Below are positions 6,719 to 16,541 of a stretch of 64,000 nucleotides of DNA, piece after piece (the first letter of the stretch is position 1; every line of letters begins with the position of its first letter). Made by a program: the position numbers and the translations under genes. This DNA is from Deltaproteobacteria bacterium (GTDB lineage: Bacteria > Desulfobacterota > DSM-4660 > Desulfatiglandales > Desulfatiglandaceae), in NCBI GenBank assembly GCA_021737785.1, contig JAIPDI010000008.1:62001-126000 (forward strand). Direction: 5' to 3'. The notes beneath the pieces are model-generated. The model ran no database searches and was not told the DNA's origin. It saw nothing but the letters and a program-made list of their open reading frames with translations.

Positions 6719-8671
6719 ATGTCTGTGAACAGCAACAATGGAATAGAGCGGATTGACCCGGAGACGCTGTCCTCTTTAGGGCAATTTACCTTGCCTCAGA
6801 TCCTGCTGAGACAGTCGGAGCGTTTGGGGGCTGAACGGATCGCCCTGCGGGATAAGGCGTACGGCATATGGCAGACCTATCATTGGAAAGATTATTTCCG
6901 ATATACAAAACTCATCGGAATGGGTCTGATCTCCCTCGGCCTCAAACGGGGTGAGAATGTCGGTCTGATCCTTGATAATGACCCGGAATGGCTCTTTGCA
7001 GAGCTGGGGGCACAGTCTGTGGGGGGAGTGGCCCTCCCCCTGTTTACATCGGCCGTGGCCAAGGAATTGGTCGGGGGCCTTAACCGGGCCGAAGCCGCCT
7101 ATGTCTTTGCGCAGGACCAGGAACAGGTGGACAAACTCCTTGCCTGCAAGGGAGACCTGCCCCACACGAGACGCGTCATCTACACCGATCCCACCGGCAT
7201 GCGGACTTACGAGGACAACCCCTGGCTGATCAGCTTCAGTCAGCTCCTGGATCTGGGGGAAGAACTGGACAAGGAACAGCCCGAGCTCTACAACAAAGAG
7301 CTATGGGAGGGAAAGCCCGAGGATGTGGCGCTCATGCTCATGACATCGGGGACCACCGGGTTCCCCAAATTGGTCATGTTAAGCCATGGCAATTTTACCG
7401 ATATGGCCTCCAAGTGGCTCCAGACAGCCCCCATCGGCATTGAGGACAACTGGATTTCGATCACGCCGACCGCCTGGATCGTAGACCAGATGTGGGGCGT
7501 GGGCGTCACGCTCTGCGGCGGGATGGTCATGAATTTCCCGGAGACCTTTGAGACGGCAGTGGAGGACTTCCGGGAAATCGGACCGACGGTTATCGTCTCC
7601 TCTTCCAGGTTCTGGGAGGATCTCGCGTCCAAGATCCGGGTCAAGATCAATGATGCAGGATTCATCAAGCGGCGACTCTATGACATGTCGCAGAAAATCG
7701 GCAGGCAGATTGTTGACCTTGAATCAGAGAAGAAGGCGGTCCCCGGACGGCTGAGGCTGTCGCGGTGGCTGGGCACCCGAGTGGTTTCCAGACCCCTGAT
7801 GGATCGCGTCGGGTGTCTCAACTTCCGCGCGGCCTACACGGGCGGACACCCCATCAGTCCGGATGTCATTCGGTTTTTCAGGGCCAACGGCCTCAACCTG
7901 AAACAATGTTACGGGCTGACGGAAACCTGCGGGATATTTCAGGTGCAGCCGGATGACGAGGTTAAACCGGAGACCGTGGGCAAACCCCTTCCCGGAACAG
8001 AGATCAGGATCACCGAAGACCAGGAGGTCCTGGTTCGCAGCAAATCCAACTTTGTCGGATACTTTCAGAACCCGGAGGCAACCGCCGAGTCCCTGAAAGA
8101 CGGCTGGTTCTATACCGGGGATGCCGGCTACTATGACGACGACGGTCACCTTCTCATCATCGGTCGAAAGCAGGATATCATGCGAACCCGTGAAGGAGAG
8201 GCCTTCTCGCCCGACTTTATTGAAACCAGGCTCAAGTTCAGCCCGTACATCAAAGAGGCCGTCATCTGGGGAGAAGGACAGGAATTTCTCACGGCCTTCA
8301 TCAACATCGACTTCGGAAACGTAGGAAACTGGGCCGAAGACAGAAAAATACCCTATACCACCTATACGGATTTGTCCCAACAGCCGGCTGTGGAGGAATT
8401 GATCCGGGGCGAGGTGGCCGAGGTCAATACCCAGTTGCCGGACCCGATGAGACTGGTCCGCATTATTCTATTGTATAAACTTCTGGACGCGGACGATGAA
8501 GAATTGACGCGAACGGGCAAGGTGAGGCGCAAATATGTCTTTGAGCAGTATAAGACCCTCATCGATGCCATGTATTCGGAAAAGACGGAACTGCCGATAA
8601 AGGGCCAAGTGCGATACAGGGACGGCACTATCGGGACCATCGAAACAACCGTAAAGATACTGACGGTGTGA
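6719..8671 (+). CDS. AMP-forming acyl-CoA synthetase (long-chain/FadD15-like)
   Basis: The 650-residue enzyme belongs to the AMP-binding (ANL) superfamily. Motifs appear in order: TSGTTGFPK (T209 on), YGLTETCG, YTGDAG, GRKQDIMRTREGEAFSP and a C-terminal GKVRRK that supplies the catalytic lysine region. It would activate a carboxylic acid to its CoA thioester with ATP. Size and motif spacing resemble long-chain acyl-CoA ligases rather than acetyl-CoA synthetases. The gene sits between livG and livH, so uptake and activation are likely linked. Start: the ATG at 6719 has AAAAGG directly abutting it, and GTG at 6725 is better spaced; both give nearly the same protein. The exact substrate is unknown. 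Confidence 0.92.
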   Translation: MSVNSNNGIERIDPETLSSLGQFTLPQILLRQSERLGAERIALRDKAYGIWQTYHWKDYFRYTKLIGMGLISLGLKRGENVGLILDNDPEWLFAELGAQSVGGVALPLFTSAVAKELVGGLNRAEAAYVFAQDQEQVDKLLACKGDLPHTRRVIYTDPTGMRTYEDNPWLISFSQLLDLGEELDKEQPELYNKELWEGKPEDVALMLMTSGTTGFPKLVMLSHGNFTDMASKWLQTAPIGIEDNWISITPTAWIVDQMWGVGVTLCGGMVMNFPETFETAVEDFREIGPTVIVSSSRFWEDLASKIRVKINDAGFIKRRLYDMSQKIGRQIVDLESEKKAVPGRLRLSRWLGTRVVSRPLMDRVGCLNFRAAYTGGHPISPDVIRFFRANGLNLKQCYGLTETCGIFQVQPDDEVKPETVGKPLPGTEIRITEDQEVLVRSKSNFVGYFQNPEATAESLKDGWFYTGDAGYYDDDGHLLIIGRKQDIMRTREGEAFSPDFIETRLKFSPYIKEAVIWGEGQEFLTAFINIDFGNVGNWAEDRKIPYTTYTDLSQQPAVEELIRGEVAEVNTQLPDPMRLVRIILLYKLLDADDEELTRTGKVRRKYVFEQYKTLIDAMYSEKTELPIKGQVRYRDGTIGTIETTVKILTV

Positions 8672-8687
8672 GGGGGCATCTACGGGT

Positions 8688-9566
8688 ATGGAATTTTTTC
8701 TTCAGCTTCTGGTAAGCGGGCTTTCATTAGGGTTTCTTTACGCCCTTTCGGCGCTCGGCTTTGTCATGATTTTTAAATCGAGCAGCGTCCTCAATTTTGC
8801 CCACGGCGAACTGATGGCCATCGGGGCGTTTCTCTTCCTTGCCCTCTCCGCCTGGGCGGATCTGCCCATTGTCCTGGCGTTTGCATTGACCCTGGCCGGA
8901 AGTTTCACCCTCGGCTTTATCCTGGAGAAATTTTTCCTTCGCCCACTGATTGGAGAGGCCCTTATCCAGGTCATCATGCTGACACTGGGACTGGCCCTGA
9001 TGTTCAGGGGGTTGTTGCTCTTCATCTTCGGCGGAGACATTCACGACTATCCCGATTTCCTCCCCCAGGCCCTCTCCATGCAGTGGGGGGCCATCCAGAT
9101 CCCCGCCGCCTATGTGGCAGCATTCATTATCGGCATCCTGTTTTTAATCCTGTTCGGGTTCTTTTTCAAATATTCATCCCAGGGGATCTACATGAGGTCT
9201 GTGGCCGACAATCAGCCCGCGGCCCTCTCCCTCGGCGTTCACGTGAGAAGGGTGTTTGCCCTCTCCTGGGCCATCGCCGCCCTGGTCTGCGCCATGAGCG
9301 GCATTGTCTTAGGCATCATCAACGGGATCAACGTTCACGAGCTGAGTTCCATCGGGCTCAAGGTGTTCCCTGTGGTGATCTTAGGCGGATTGGACAGCAT
9401 CGGCGGCGCCATCCTGGGGGGCGTCATTATCGGCCTGCTGGAGACCTTTACCGGCGGGTACATCTCCACCTCGCTCAGGGAAATCATTCCCTACATTGTC
9501 CTGATTTTCATACTCATGGTAAAACCATACGGACTCTTCGGCCTGGTGGAAATCGAACGGGTTTAA
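8688..9566 (+). CDS. livH: Liv-type ABC transporter permease (LivH)
   Basis: The 292-residue membrane protein has about eight hydrophobic segments and begins with the LivH-type N-terminus LLVSGLSLGFLYALSALGFVMI, followed by the conserved SSVLNFAHGELMAIGAF. The BPD_transp_2 signature near the C-terminus includes VVILGGLDSIGGAILGG. It forms the channel with LivM in the inner membrane. It follows the CoA ligase by 16 bases and belongs to the same operon. Confidence 0.94.
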   Translation: MEFFLQLLVSGLSLGFLYALSALGFVMIFKSSSVLNFAHGELMAIGAFLFLALSAWADLPIVLAFALTLAGSFTLGFILEKFFLRPLIGEALIQVIMLTLGLALMFRGLLLFIFGGDIHDYPDFLPQALSMQWGAIQIPAAYVAAFIIGILFLILFGFFFKYSSQGIYMRSVADNQPAALSLGVHVRRVFALSWAIAALVCAMSGIVLGIINGINVHELSSIGLKVFPVVILGGLDSIGGAILGGVIIGLLETFTGGYISTSLREIIPYIVLIFILMVKPYGLFGLVEIERV

Positions 9567-9716
9567 TAGATTGCAGGTTGGCCATTTTAGATTGTAGCCC
9601 TTAGGCCCTTATTCCCGGAACCCTGTCAGAAAAGTCATAGGACCACGTGTCATAGATATGATCCTCCTGATTTTGCGCAGAAATCAGAATACAGGAGACA
9701 GAAAAAACCTTTTTAA

Positions 9717-9740
9717 CTCTGCGTCTTTGCGTCTTTGCGC
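9717..9740. repeat. GCGTCTTT octamer array
   Basis: Two exact copies of GCGTCTTT followed by GCGCGAG in the 207-base gap between livH and livM. The reverse complement resembles the sequence at 36878-36900. It is one member of a set of short intergenic arrays in this window. The rest of the livH-livM gap shows no gene. Confidence 0.6.
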
Positions 9741-9773
9741 GAGACATTCTCGGAATGAGGAAAAGACATAGAC

Positions 9774-10844
9774 ATGCGTAAACTCCAGTTTCATCCTTGC
9801 GGCAGCTTCAAGACCAGTTACCATCAAGATTTAAATATCTTCAGCACCGATTTCGGCCGGCTCTGGATGGGCATCGGCATCGTGCTCCTCTTTGGTGTCG
9901 TGCCGTTCATCAGCAGTTCTTATACGTTGTATATCCTCAACAGCGTAGGCATTTATGCCATTGCCGCGGTCGGCCTGAATCTCCTCATCGGGTTTACCGG
10001 CCAGATCTCACTGGGTCACGGGGCTTTTTTCGGCGTCGGGGCCTATGCCGGCGCCATCCTGGCCACCAGGGTGGGTCTTCCTTTTTTCGTTGCAGTGCCC
10101 CTTGCTGGGGTCATCGCCGCTGCCGTAGGCATGGTCTTTGGTCTTCCCTCGGCCCGGTTGAAACACCTCTACCTCTGTATCGCGACGCTGGCAGGACAGT
10201 TCATCATCGAATATGTCCTGGTCCAGTGGGAATCACTGACAGGGGGTGCCATGGGTATCGTCGTTCCGAGCGCCACCCTGTTCGGGATTGATTTAGGGAG
10301 CGATCGCGCCTTTTTCTATGTCATATTTTTCTTGTTTGTTCTGATGACATGGATCGCCGTCAACCTGATCCGCACCCGGATCGGCCGCGCCTTCATCGCC
10401 ATTCGAGACAATGACCGGGCGGCCGAGGGGATGGGGATTCCGATATTTCCCTATAAGCTCCTCTCCTTCGCCATCAGCTCCTTTTATGCGGGGTTCGCCG
10501 GTGCCCTGTTTGCCTACTATACCATGAGCATCACGCCCGAGCCTTTTAATCTGTGGCTGTCCATCGAATATATCGCCATGATCATCATCGGAGGGATGGG
10601 GAGCATCCCGGGCTCTGTTTTCGGGACCATCTTCATTGTAACCCTCAATGAGGTGTTGAGTCACATTACGGAATATCTGATGAATGTGGGGGTTTCCACC
10701 GGGGTCGCCATCACCATCGCCCCGCTCCGGGAGTTCGTCTACGGACTGGCCATTGTCCTCTTTATCATCTTTGAACCCAAAGGGCTGGCCGAGGTATGGC
10801 GCATCGTGCGGTCAAACTTCAGGTTGTGGCCGTTTTCTTACTGA
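9774..10844 (+). CDS. livM: Liv-type ABC transporter permease (LivM)
   Basis: The 356-residue membrane protein has an N-terminal cytoplasmic stretch of about 35 residues and then eight to nine hydrophobic segments. Family motifs are NLLIGFTGQISLGHGAFFGVGAYAGA and, near the end, IIIGGMGSIPGSVFG. It is the second permease subunit of the Liv importer. A GAGGAAAAG site precedes the ATG. It is separated from livH by 207 bases holding a short tandem repeat, unlike the tight spacing elsewhere in the operon. Confidence 0.94.
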   Translation: MRKLQFHPCGSFKTSYHQDLNIFSTDFGRLWMGIGIVLLFGVVPFISSSYTLYILNSVGIYAIAAVGLNLLIGFTGQISLGHGAFFGVGAYAGAILATRVGLPFFVAVPLAGVIAAAVGMVFGLPSARLKHLYLCIATLAGQFIIEYVLVQWESLTGGAMGIVVPSATLFGIDLGSDRAFFYVIFFLFVLMTWIAVNLIRTRIGRAFIAIRDNDRAAEGMGIPIFPYKLLSFAISSFYAGFAGALFAYYTMSITPEPFNLWLSIEYIAMIIIGGMGSIPGSVFGTIFIVTLNEVLSHITEYLMNVGVSTGVAITIAPLREFVYGLAIVLFIIFEPKGLAEVWRIVRSNFRLWPFSY

Positions 10845-10859
10845 GAGGCTGTTTACACC

Positions 10860-11663
10860 ATGCAGGATGATATCAGGCTACTGATCAATAATATCAGCGT
10901 TGTCTATTCGGATGTCATACAGGTCTTAAAGGGCGTTTCCCTTACCATTCGGGAAGGTCAGGTGGTCTCCCTTTTGGGGAGCAACGGGGCCGGAAAAACG
11001 ACGACACTCAAGGCCATTTCCGGCCTGCTCAAACCTGAAAACGGCAAGGTAACCGAAGGTTCCATTGAATATGACGGCAAACCGGTTCAGAATTCCTCTC
11101 CCGAAGAGATCACGCGGAAAGGGATCATCCAGGTACTGGAGGGACGTCAGGAATTTAAATACCTGACCGTGGAAGAAAACCTGAGGGTCGGCACAGCCAC
11201 TCGATGGGGAAAGCCCTACCAGAAAGATCTGGAGCTGGTTTACAACTACTTCCCCGCCCTCCTGGCAAGGAAAAAGTCGATGGCAGGCTACTGCAGCGGC
11301 GGAGAACTCCAGATGGTGGTCATCGGAAGGGCCCTGATGGCCCATCCGAAGTTGCTCCTCCTGGACGAACCCTCTCTGGGGCTTGCCCCGCTCCTGGTCA
11401 AGGAGATCTTCCAGATCATTCGGCGGATCAACCAGGAGCAGAAAACCACCCTCCTGGTGGTAGAACAGAACGCCAATATGGCACTTCAGATCGCCCATTA
11501 TGGCTATGTCATGGAAAATGGGAAGATCGTCATGGAGAGCGGCGCTGAAGAGCTCAGGCAAAATCCCGATGTAAAGGAGTTTTATTTAGGCACGGCTGCC
11601 TCGGGTGCGCTCAAATCTTATAAGAATGTGAAGGCATATAAACGTCGCAAACGCTGGCTCTAA
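10860..11663 (+). CDS. livF: Liv-type ABC transporter ATP-binding protein (LivF)
   Basis: The 267-residue ATPase has Walker A GSNGAGKTTTLKA, signature CSGGELQMVVIGRAL (cysteine in place of the usual leucine of LSGGQ), Walker B LLLLDEPSLGLAP and a LivF-type H-loop region VVEQNANMALQIA. It is the last gene of the operon, 15 bases after livM. Its C-terminal 20 residues are basic (KNVKAYKRRKRWL), a little longer than typical LivF. It partners LivG. Confidence 0.95.
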   Translation: MQDDIRLLINNISVVYSDVIQVLKGVSLTIREGQVVSLLGSNGAGKTTTLKAISGLLKPENGKVTEGSIEYDGKPVQNSSPEEITRKGIIQVLEGRQEFKYLTVEENLRVGTATRWGKPYQKDLELVYNYFPALLARKKSMAGYCSGGELQMVVIGRALMAHPKLLLLDEPSLGLAPLLVKEIFQIIRRINQEQKTTLLVVEQNANMALQIAHYGYVMENGKIVMESGAEELRQNPDVKEFYLGTAASGALKSYKNVKAYKRRKRWL

Positions 11664-11823
11664 TCCTCTTATCGGCAAGAACCCGGGCGTTTGAAAGGAT
11701 GTTTTTGTTATCACGAAACAGCCTATGCGCGCATGAATATGGATGCGACTCTCCTTTACTGAGTTTCATACAGCCCGGACTCTCCATTGCGCCAATCCAT
11801 CCACCACTGGAGATCGAAGCTAC

Positions 11824-14800
11824 ATGGGTTCCAGCAACCCCCTGCCGGAACAGAGCCTTTGGAAAGAAGGCCCTTTTCAATTCATCAATCCCGATGATTT
11901 TCCATCCTTAGGAATTGATCCCTCATCTGTCCCGTTAGGGACATTCGCCTCTTTCAAACACCCTTCCCAGCTTCGCAGCAGATTCGGCGGCAATGCCTAC
12001 GGATTCGGCCTCTTTGAGGATTACGACCGTCTCAAGCCGAGCGAAATCGAACAGCTTCAGGCCATTGATCTTGATAGCGCCGACCATATTCAAGCCCATT
12101 ATAAGGAACTGAATGAAATCTATCGCAAAATGGGTTTGCTGATCCGGTTTTCCAGCCGTGGAAAACGGTATTATCTCATCCCCGTCCACCTGATGTCCAA
12201 CTCCCTCATCCATGTCACGGCCAAGGTGGATGAAATCAGCAAGACCGTCGGATACCACCGGAAGAAATTCCTTAAGGAGTATCACCGGATCGGCGTCTTC
12301 TGCCGGCCGGACGATCTGATTCTGCAGGAACTGACCTTCCGCCTCAAGGAACATCATTTCATTGTTCTGGATTCCTTTGAAAAATTGTCAAATCTGAACC
12401 GGACACTGGATCTTGTCATATTGCCCAGCGATATGTATGAGATTGTTCTGATGGAGAAATTCAGCCCCCTGGCCCGGGAGGCCCTTTCCAAAAGACGTCT
12501 CGACCAGTATTGCACCTATCTGCTTTGGAAAATCTATAATGTATTAAAGCCGGAGGAAGGCGAGATCTTTATCCTTGCAGACCATCTCACCGCCAGAACC
12601 CACCAAAACGTCGACATGACATTCCATACCGAGCATGAGGAAAAAAATTTCTTATTGTTCACCCATCTTTTCAGCACTCGAAAACGTTATCAGATCAAAG
12701 AACACAGGGTCAGGGTCAGCATCTTCGATCTTCAGAAGTATCTGAGCGCATCTTACGTGGAACAAGAAGGCATCACCCAGTTGCTTGGCGGGAAGTCTTT
12801 TGAAGAATTGTCGCTGGAGGAGATCCATGATCTTCCGTACCTGAATACCCCGTTTGAGGACTGGCCCTTTTTTATTGATCAGGAAAAGGCATGGTCCAAG
12901 CTCCTGGCACCATTTTTTGACAAGGTGTTGCTCAACCCCGTGGTACCCGATCCCGTGAGGAGAGAGTGGAACAAGCGATTTTCGTGCAGGGAGTACTCTC
13001 CCAAGTACATGCTCATCTACCTGGGCCAGAGAAGGCCGGTCAAAACTCCGGTGTCCGGCGTCAAGAAGGAGGTCGCCGATTCCAACCTGATGGGCTGTCC
13101 CATAGAACTGGTGGCGGATTACCGGAATTCATTTGAATACTTGATCCGAACCCTGAAAATTTTGAGGGGGAGACTCAAGAGAGAGGACTACCAGCCCCTT
13201 CCCCAGGTCTTTATCGACCGGTTGAGACTGCCGCTGGAGAGCAAGAGCCGGAGGTTCAGCGCCCTCAATGACGTCATCAAGCTCACCAAAAGAATCCACT
13301 CCCTCGATCGGATACAGGGTTACCTGAACCCTGGCGGGACCGAGGGACCCAGGACCAGACTCTTTGAAAATCTGGAGGCCCTGGCCCTCTTCGGGTTTTC
13401 CCACAACGAACTCAAGGAAATTATCCTCATCGCCCTGGGACACACCGCCATGGGTCGGATCATCTCAGGCAAGGTCACTGAGAAGGCTTTGAAACCGGTT
13501 TCCGATCTGGCCAAAACCTATGATTTGCAGCAGGCCCTCAATCTGCTCCGTTACTGCCGATTGATGACACTGGCCGAAACAGAGGCAGCCCGGGATACGG
13601 AGCTGACCCAAATACAGCTTCAACAGCTTTTTGAACTCTACGAATCCGCTGTCAGGGTCGTTGTCAACCGGGAACTGGATTGGAACCAGCTGCTGGACGA
13701 AAAGATCGCCGCCATGGGCGGCATTCATAACAGGATCGTCCAGAAAATACTCATGATGATGAATTATTTTGAGTTTCTCGACAATTGGGCCGAACTGAGG
13801 AAAAAGGGCCGGATGGAGAAGGAGTCTCTGGCGGATTATGATGAACAGCGGTTGGCAAGGATAGAAAAAGTCATTAACCTGGTAAATAAGATGGAACACT
13901 TCGAAGAGATGTACCTCAACTTCGATCCTCTTCACCTGGCCGTTTTCTACAGAAAATTTCTTGACCTGACATTCCACGGAACGTGGCATCTTTTTGAAAG
14001 AATGACCCCTGAAAATGTCTTTGTGCTTCTCTGGATCGCCGTCAATGTGGCTCAGGGGGAAATCGTCAATTTCAATCCGATTTTGGCTGATGTGGAGACC
14101 CTCGACATGGAAAACCGGGTGAAAAAGATCGAGCAGGACGCGCGGTCCATCAATATCGAGCACCTGAATCTCGCGGTTCTTAAGGAGTTCAGCGATCAAC
14201 TGAAGCGCGAACACATCTCCTTTATTATGGGTACGGGATTTCAGCTGAAGGTATCTTCCCAAACCCAGGCGTTGGACATTTCCTACACGGATGTGGCCCG
14301 AGACATTGAACGCCTAAGCACCCTGGCACAGAGGGTCAAGGGCAGCCTCATTTCAGATATCCCCGTCACCCTTCTGAAACGGCTGGAGACCCTGTTTTCC
14401 AATCTGGAGGCGTTTTTTCAAGGTCACCTCAGGATCATTCATGAAGTAGACCCTGCACCGAGCATCCCTGCCAGGCAGAAGCAGTGGTTTCAGGAAGTGA
14501 AGGAATTAAGAGCCACCCTGAAATCCATCTTCATGACCGTGATGTTCCGTCCTGAATCCCTCTATTCGGATATGGAGGCCCTCTACCGCAATTCGCCCTC
14601 CCTGTTGAATTACCTGATCCCGGAATTTACGGCACTTCAGGATCTCGACCTTTCCGGGCATATCTACTTGACCGCCCCGGTAACAGATTACATCCTCACG
14701 GCAACCCGGAAATATCAGGCCTTGATCACCCACGACAAACAGAGCTACTACGATACGGAATTTCTGCACCGGCTGGCTCAGAAGGAATTCGGCCCGATGG

Positions 14801-16533
14801 CCGCAGGGATCGTGGGCGTCAGCGAATTGCAGCTGGAGACCCTCTGGAACATCCTGGAGAATCTCAAAAGCAATCCGGATCTGTCGGATGCACTCACCAA
14901 GTCATTCATCTTTCAGGATATCGGAAGGATTCCTCACCTCAGGGAAGCGTACAGAGAGGAGATTAACCCGTCGGATCTTGCCGACACCGGTGCGTTTCTG
15001 GTGGACAGGGAAAGGGTTGCAGAGAGATACAATCTCACCCAACAGGGAAAATCCTATCTCATTTTCTTAGTCAAACACCATGGGTTGCTTCACCATATGG
15101 TCCGCGGAGAGGTATCCTTTGCAGCACTCCAATCGGTCATCGTCCCCCTGGATAAGGAGCTCTTCGACGCCTTTCTGAGCTCTTCATTCATTATGCTTTC
15201 CGCGATCAGGGAAGATCTTATCCTTGAGGATCTGGCCATCCGCCTCTTCCAGATACGAACCATGTGCCATCAAATCATCGATGGCGCCACAACCCTTGAT
15301 CAACAGATGAACACTATTTTTGAGGAAAGAGGCGCCCTCTACCATGTCCTGGAGACGTATCAGACCCAGGGACTCCCGGATGGGATTTCATTGGATGAGT
15401 GTCTGGAATCGACTCAATGGAACAAGGCCGAGCCCTCAATGGCCCTCGCGGCCGGAAGGATGATCTTTGCCACAGAGAGGCTCCTGAGGCTGAGAGGGAT
15501 TCGGTATGTTGAATTTCAAGATCTGGTGAACATGATACTGAAGGTCCCCTTGAAATACATTCATAAAAAAAGAAGATTTCACAATGTGGGGTATGCCACT
15601 TTCGAGAAGGAGGTTTACGAGGCATTTCGCATCTACAAGACCCTCCAGGCCTTGTCAGAACCGGTGAGGCACTTCATCCTCGATCAGCTTATCGGAGACA
15701 GGGTGCGTATCTTCGGCTATGAGAAGGTCAGCGGTTTTCTGACCTACCAAAATCAGGTCAAACTCCTCCTGATAGGGCTGCTGGGCATCCGGGAGATCTC
15801 CTCCGCCAGTCTTCCCATTTCACTCAGCTTTCTGGAGATGATAAAGGAAATCGATAAACGCTACGAAGCAGTCAATGAATGCCTTAACAACCTTTCTATG
15901 CGGCAGATCTGGGAAGAAAGATCTCAGACAATCCGTCTCCTGAACGCCAAGAACGGCATCCTCCTCAGAAAAGATAAATTCCCCAACCTCCTTTCAGTGG
16001 AATTTCAGGACCTGATTTCCATCTCCCGGAAAATATCGTATCTCTCATCCATCAATGACCTGGAACAATTGAAAAACTATTTTCATTACAGCTTAAGATC
16101 CCTGAGAACCTATCCCTTCTATACGGATGATTATGAACGGCGCCTGGAGGAGGCGTTTGAAAAAAGGATGACCGAGGTAACCGATATGATTCTGAACCGT
16201 ACGGAAAAGCAGATGGGCCTGGTCAAGGATTTCGAGGACCTGCACAACCTGGTCAGCGATCTCCTGGACCGGTCATGGGATATCGGGCTCTCCCCTGAGC
16301 AAAAGCACCGGCTGAACGACCTTTATGAGATGCGAAAGGATGCATTGAAGCGGGAAAAGCTCACCGAGATTCAAGGCGTCCTTGCAAACATTCAAGACAT
16401 GGAGGAGCTGAAGGGCTACTGGCGGAGCATCAAATGGTATCTTCAGAAAAATCGTCGCTATTTTGGAAAGGAATTCGAGCACCTCATCGCTGAAAAATTT
16501 GATGCGAAGGACGCCGCCCTGGGGCCCGCCTGA
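11824..16533 (+). CDS. Giant protein of unknown function (about 1,569 residues)
   Basis: I cannot assign this protein to a named family. It is soluble with no signal peptide or membrane segment, largely helical and charged. Two faint resemblances stand out. Residues about 190-260 (DLVILPSDMYE, then LKPEEGEIFILADHL) look like the end of a Rossmann methyltransferase fold, but no SAM-binding glycine motif precedes them. Residues about 1025-1095 (FIFQDIGRIPHL, then FLVKHHGLLHHM) resemble an HD phosphohydrolase like that of GlnD, with the first metal histidine replaced by Gln1031. The start at 11824 is preferred over 11743 because GGAG lies 11 bases upstream. It follows livF by 160 bases and ends 8 bases from convergent hdrB. 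Read-through into it from the liv operon is possible. Confidence 0.85.
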   Translation: MGSSNPLPEQSLWKEGPFQFINPDDFPSLGIDPSSVPLGTFASFKHPSQLRSRFGGNAYGFGLFEDYDRLKPSEIEQLQAIDLDSADHIQAHYKELNEIYRKMGLLIRFSSRGKRYYLIPVHLMSNSLIHVTAKVDEISKTVGYHRKKFLKEYHRIGVFCRPDDLILQELTFRLKEHHFIVLDSFEKLSNLNRTLDLVILPSDMYEIVLMEKFSPLAREALSKRRLDQYCTYLLWKIYNVLKPEEGEIFILADHLTARTHQNVDMTFHTEHEEKNFLLFTHLFSTRKRYQIKEHRVRVSIFDLQKYLSASYVEQEGITQLLGGKSFEELSLEEIHDLPYLNTPFEDWPFFIDQEKAWSKLLAPFFDKVLLNPVVPDPVRREWNKRFSCREYSPKYMLIYLGQRRPVKTPVSGVKKEVADSNLMGCPIELVADYRNSFEYLIRTLKILRGRLKREDYQPLPQVFIDRLRLPLESKSRRFSALNDVIKLTKRIHSLDRIQGYLNPGGTEGPRTRLFENLEALALFGFSHNELKEIILIALGHTAMGRIISGKVTEKALKPVSDLAKTYDLQQALNLLRYCRLMTLAETEAARDTELTQIQLQQLFELYESAVRVVVNRELDWNQLLDEKIAAMGGIHNRIVQKILMMMNYFEFLDNWAELRKKGRMEKESLADYDEQRLARIEKVINLVNKMEHFEEMYLNFDPLHLAVFYRKFLDLTFHGTWHLFERMTPENVFVLLWIAVNVAQGEIVNFNPILADVETLDMENRVKKIEQDARSINIEHLNLAVLKEFSDQLKREHISFIMGTGFQLKVSSQTQALDISYTDVARDIERLSTLAQRVKGSLISDIPVTLLKRLETLFSNLEAFFQGHLRIIHEVDPAPSIPARQKQWFQEVKELRATLKSIFMTVMFRPESLYSDMEALYRNSPSLLNYLIPEFTALQDLDLSGHIYLTAPVTDYILTATRKYQALITHDKQSYYDTEFLHRLAQKEFGPMAAGIVGVSELQLETLWNILENLKSNPDLSDALTKSFIFQDIGRIPHLREAYREEINPSDLADTGAFLVDRERVAERYNLTQQGKSYLIFLVKHHGLLHHMVRGEVSFAALQSVIVPLDKELFDAFLSSSFIMLSAIREDLILEDLAIRLFQIRTMCHQIIDGATTLDQQMNTIFEERGALYHVLETYQTQGLPDGISLDECLESTQWNKAEPSMALAAGRMIFATERLLRLRGIRYVEFQDLVNMILKVPLKYIHKKRRFHNVGYATFEKEVYEAFRIYKTLQALSEPVRHFILDQLIGDRVRIFGYEKVSGFLTYQNQVKLLLIGLLGIREISSASLPISLSFLEMIKEIDKRYEAVNECLNNLSMRQIWEERSQTIRLLNAKNGILLRKDKFPNLLSVEFQDLISISRKISYLSSINDLEQLKNYFHYSLRSLRTYPFYTDDYERRLEEAFEKRMTEVTDMILNRTEKQMGLVKDFEDLHNLVSDLLDRSWDIGLSPEQKHRLNDLYEMRKDALKREKLTEIQGVLANIQDMEELKGYWRSIKWYLQKNRRYFGKEFEHLIAEKFDAKDAALGPA

Positions 16534-16541
16534 AAACCTGC

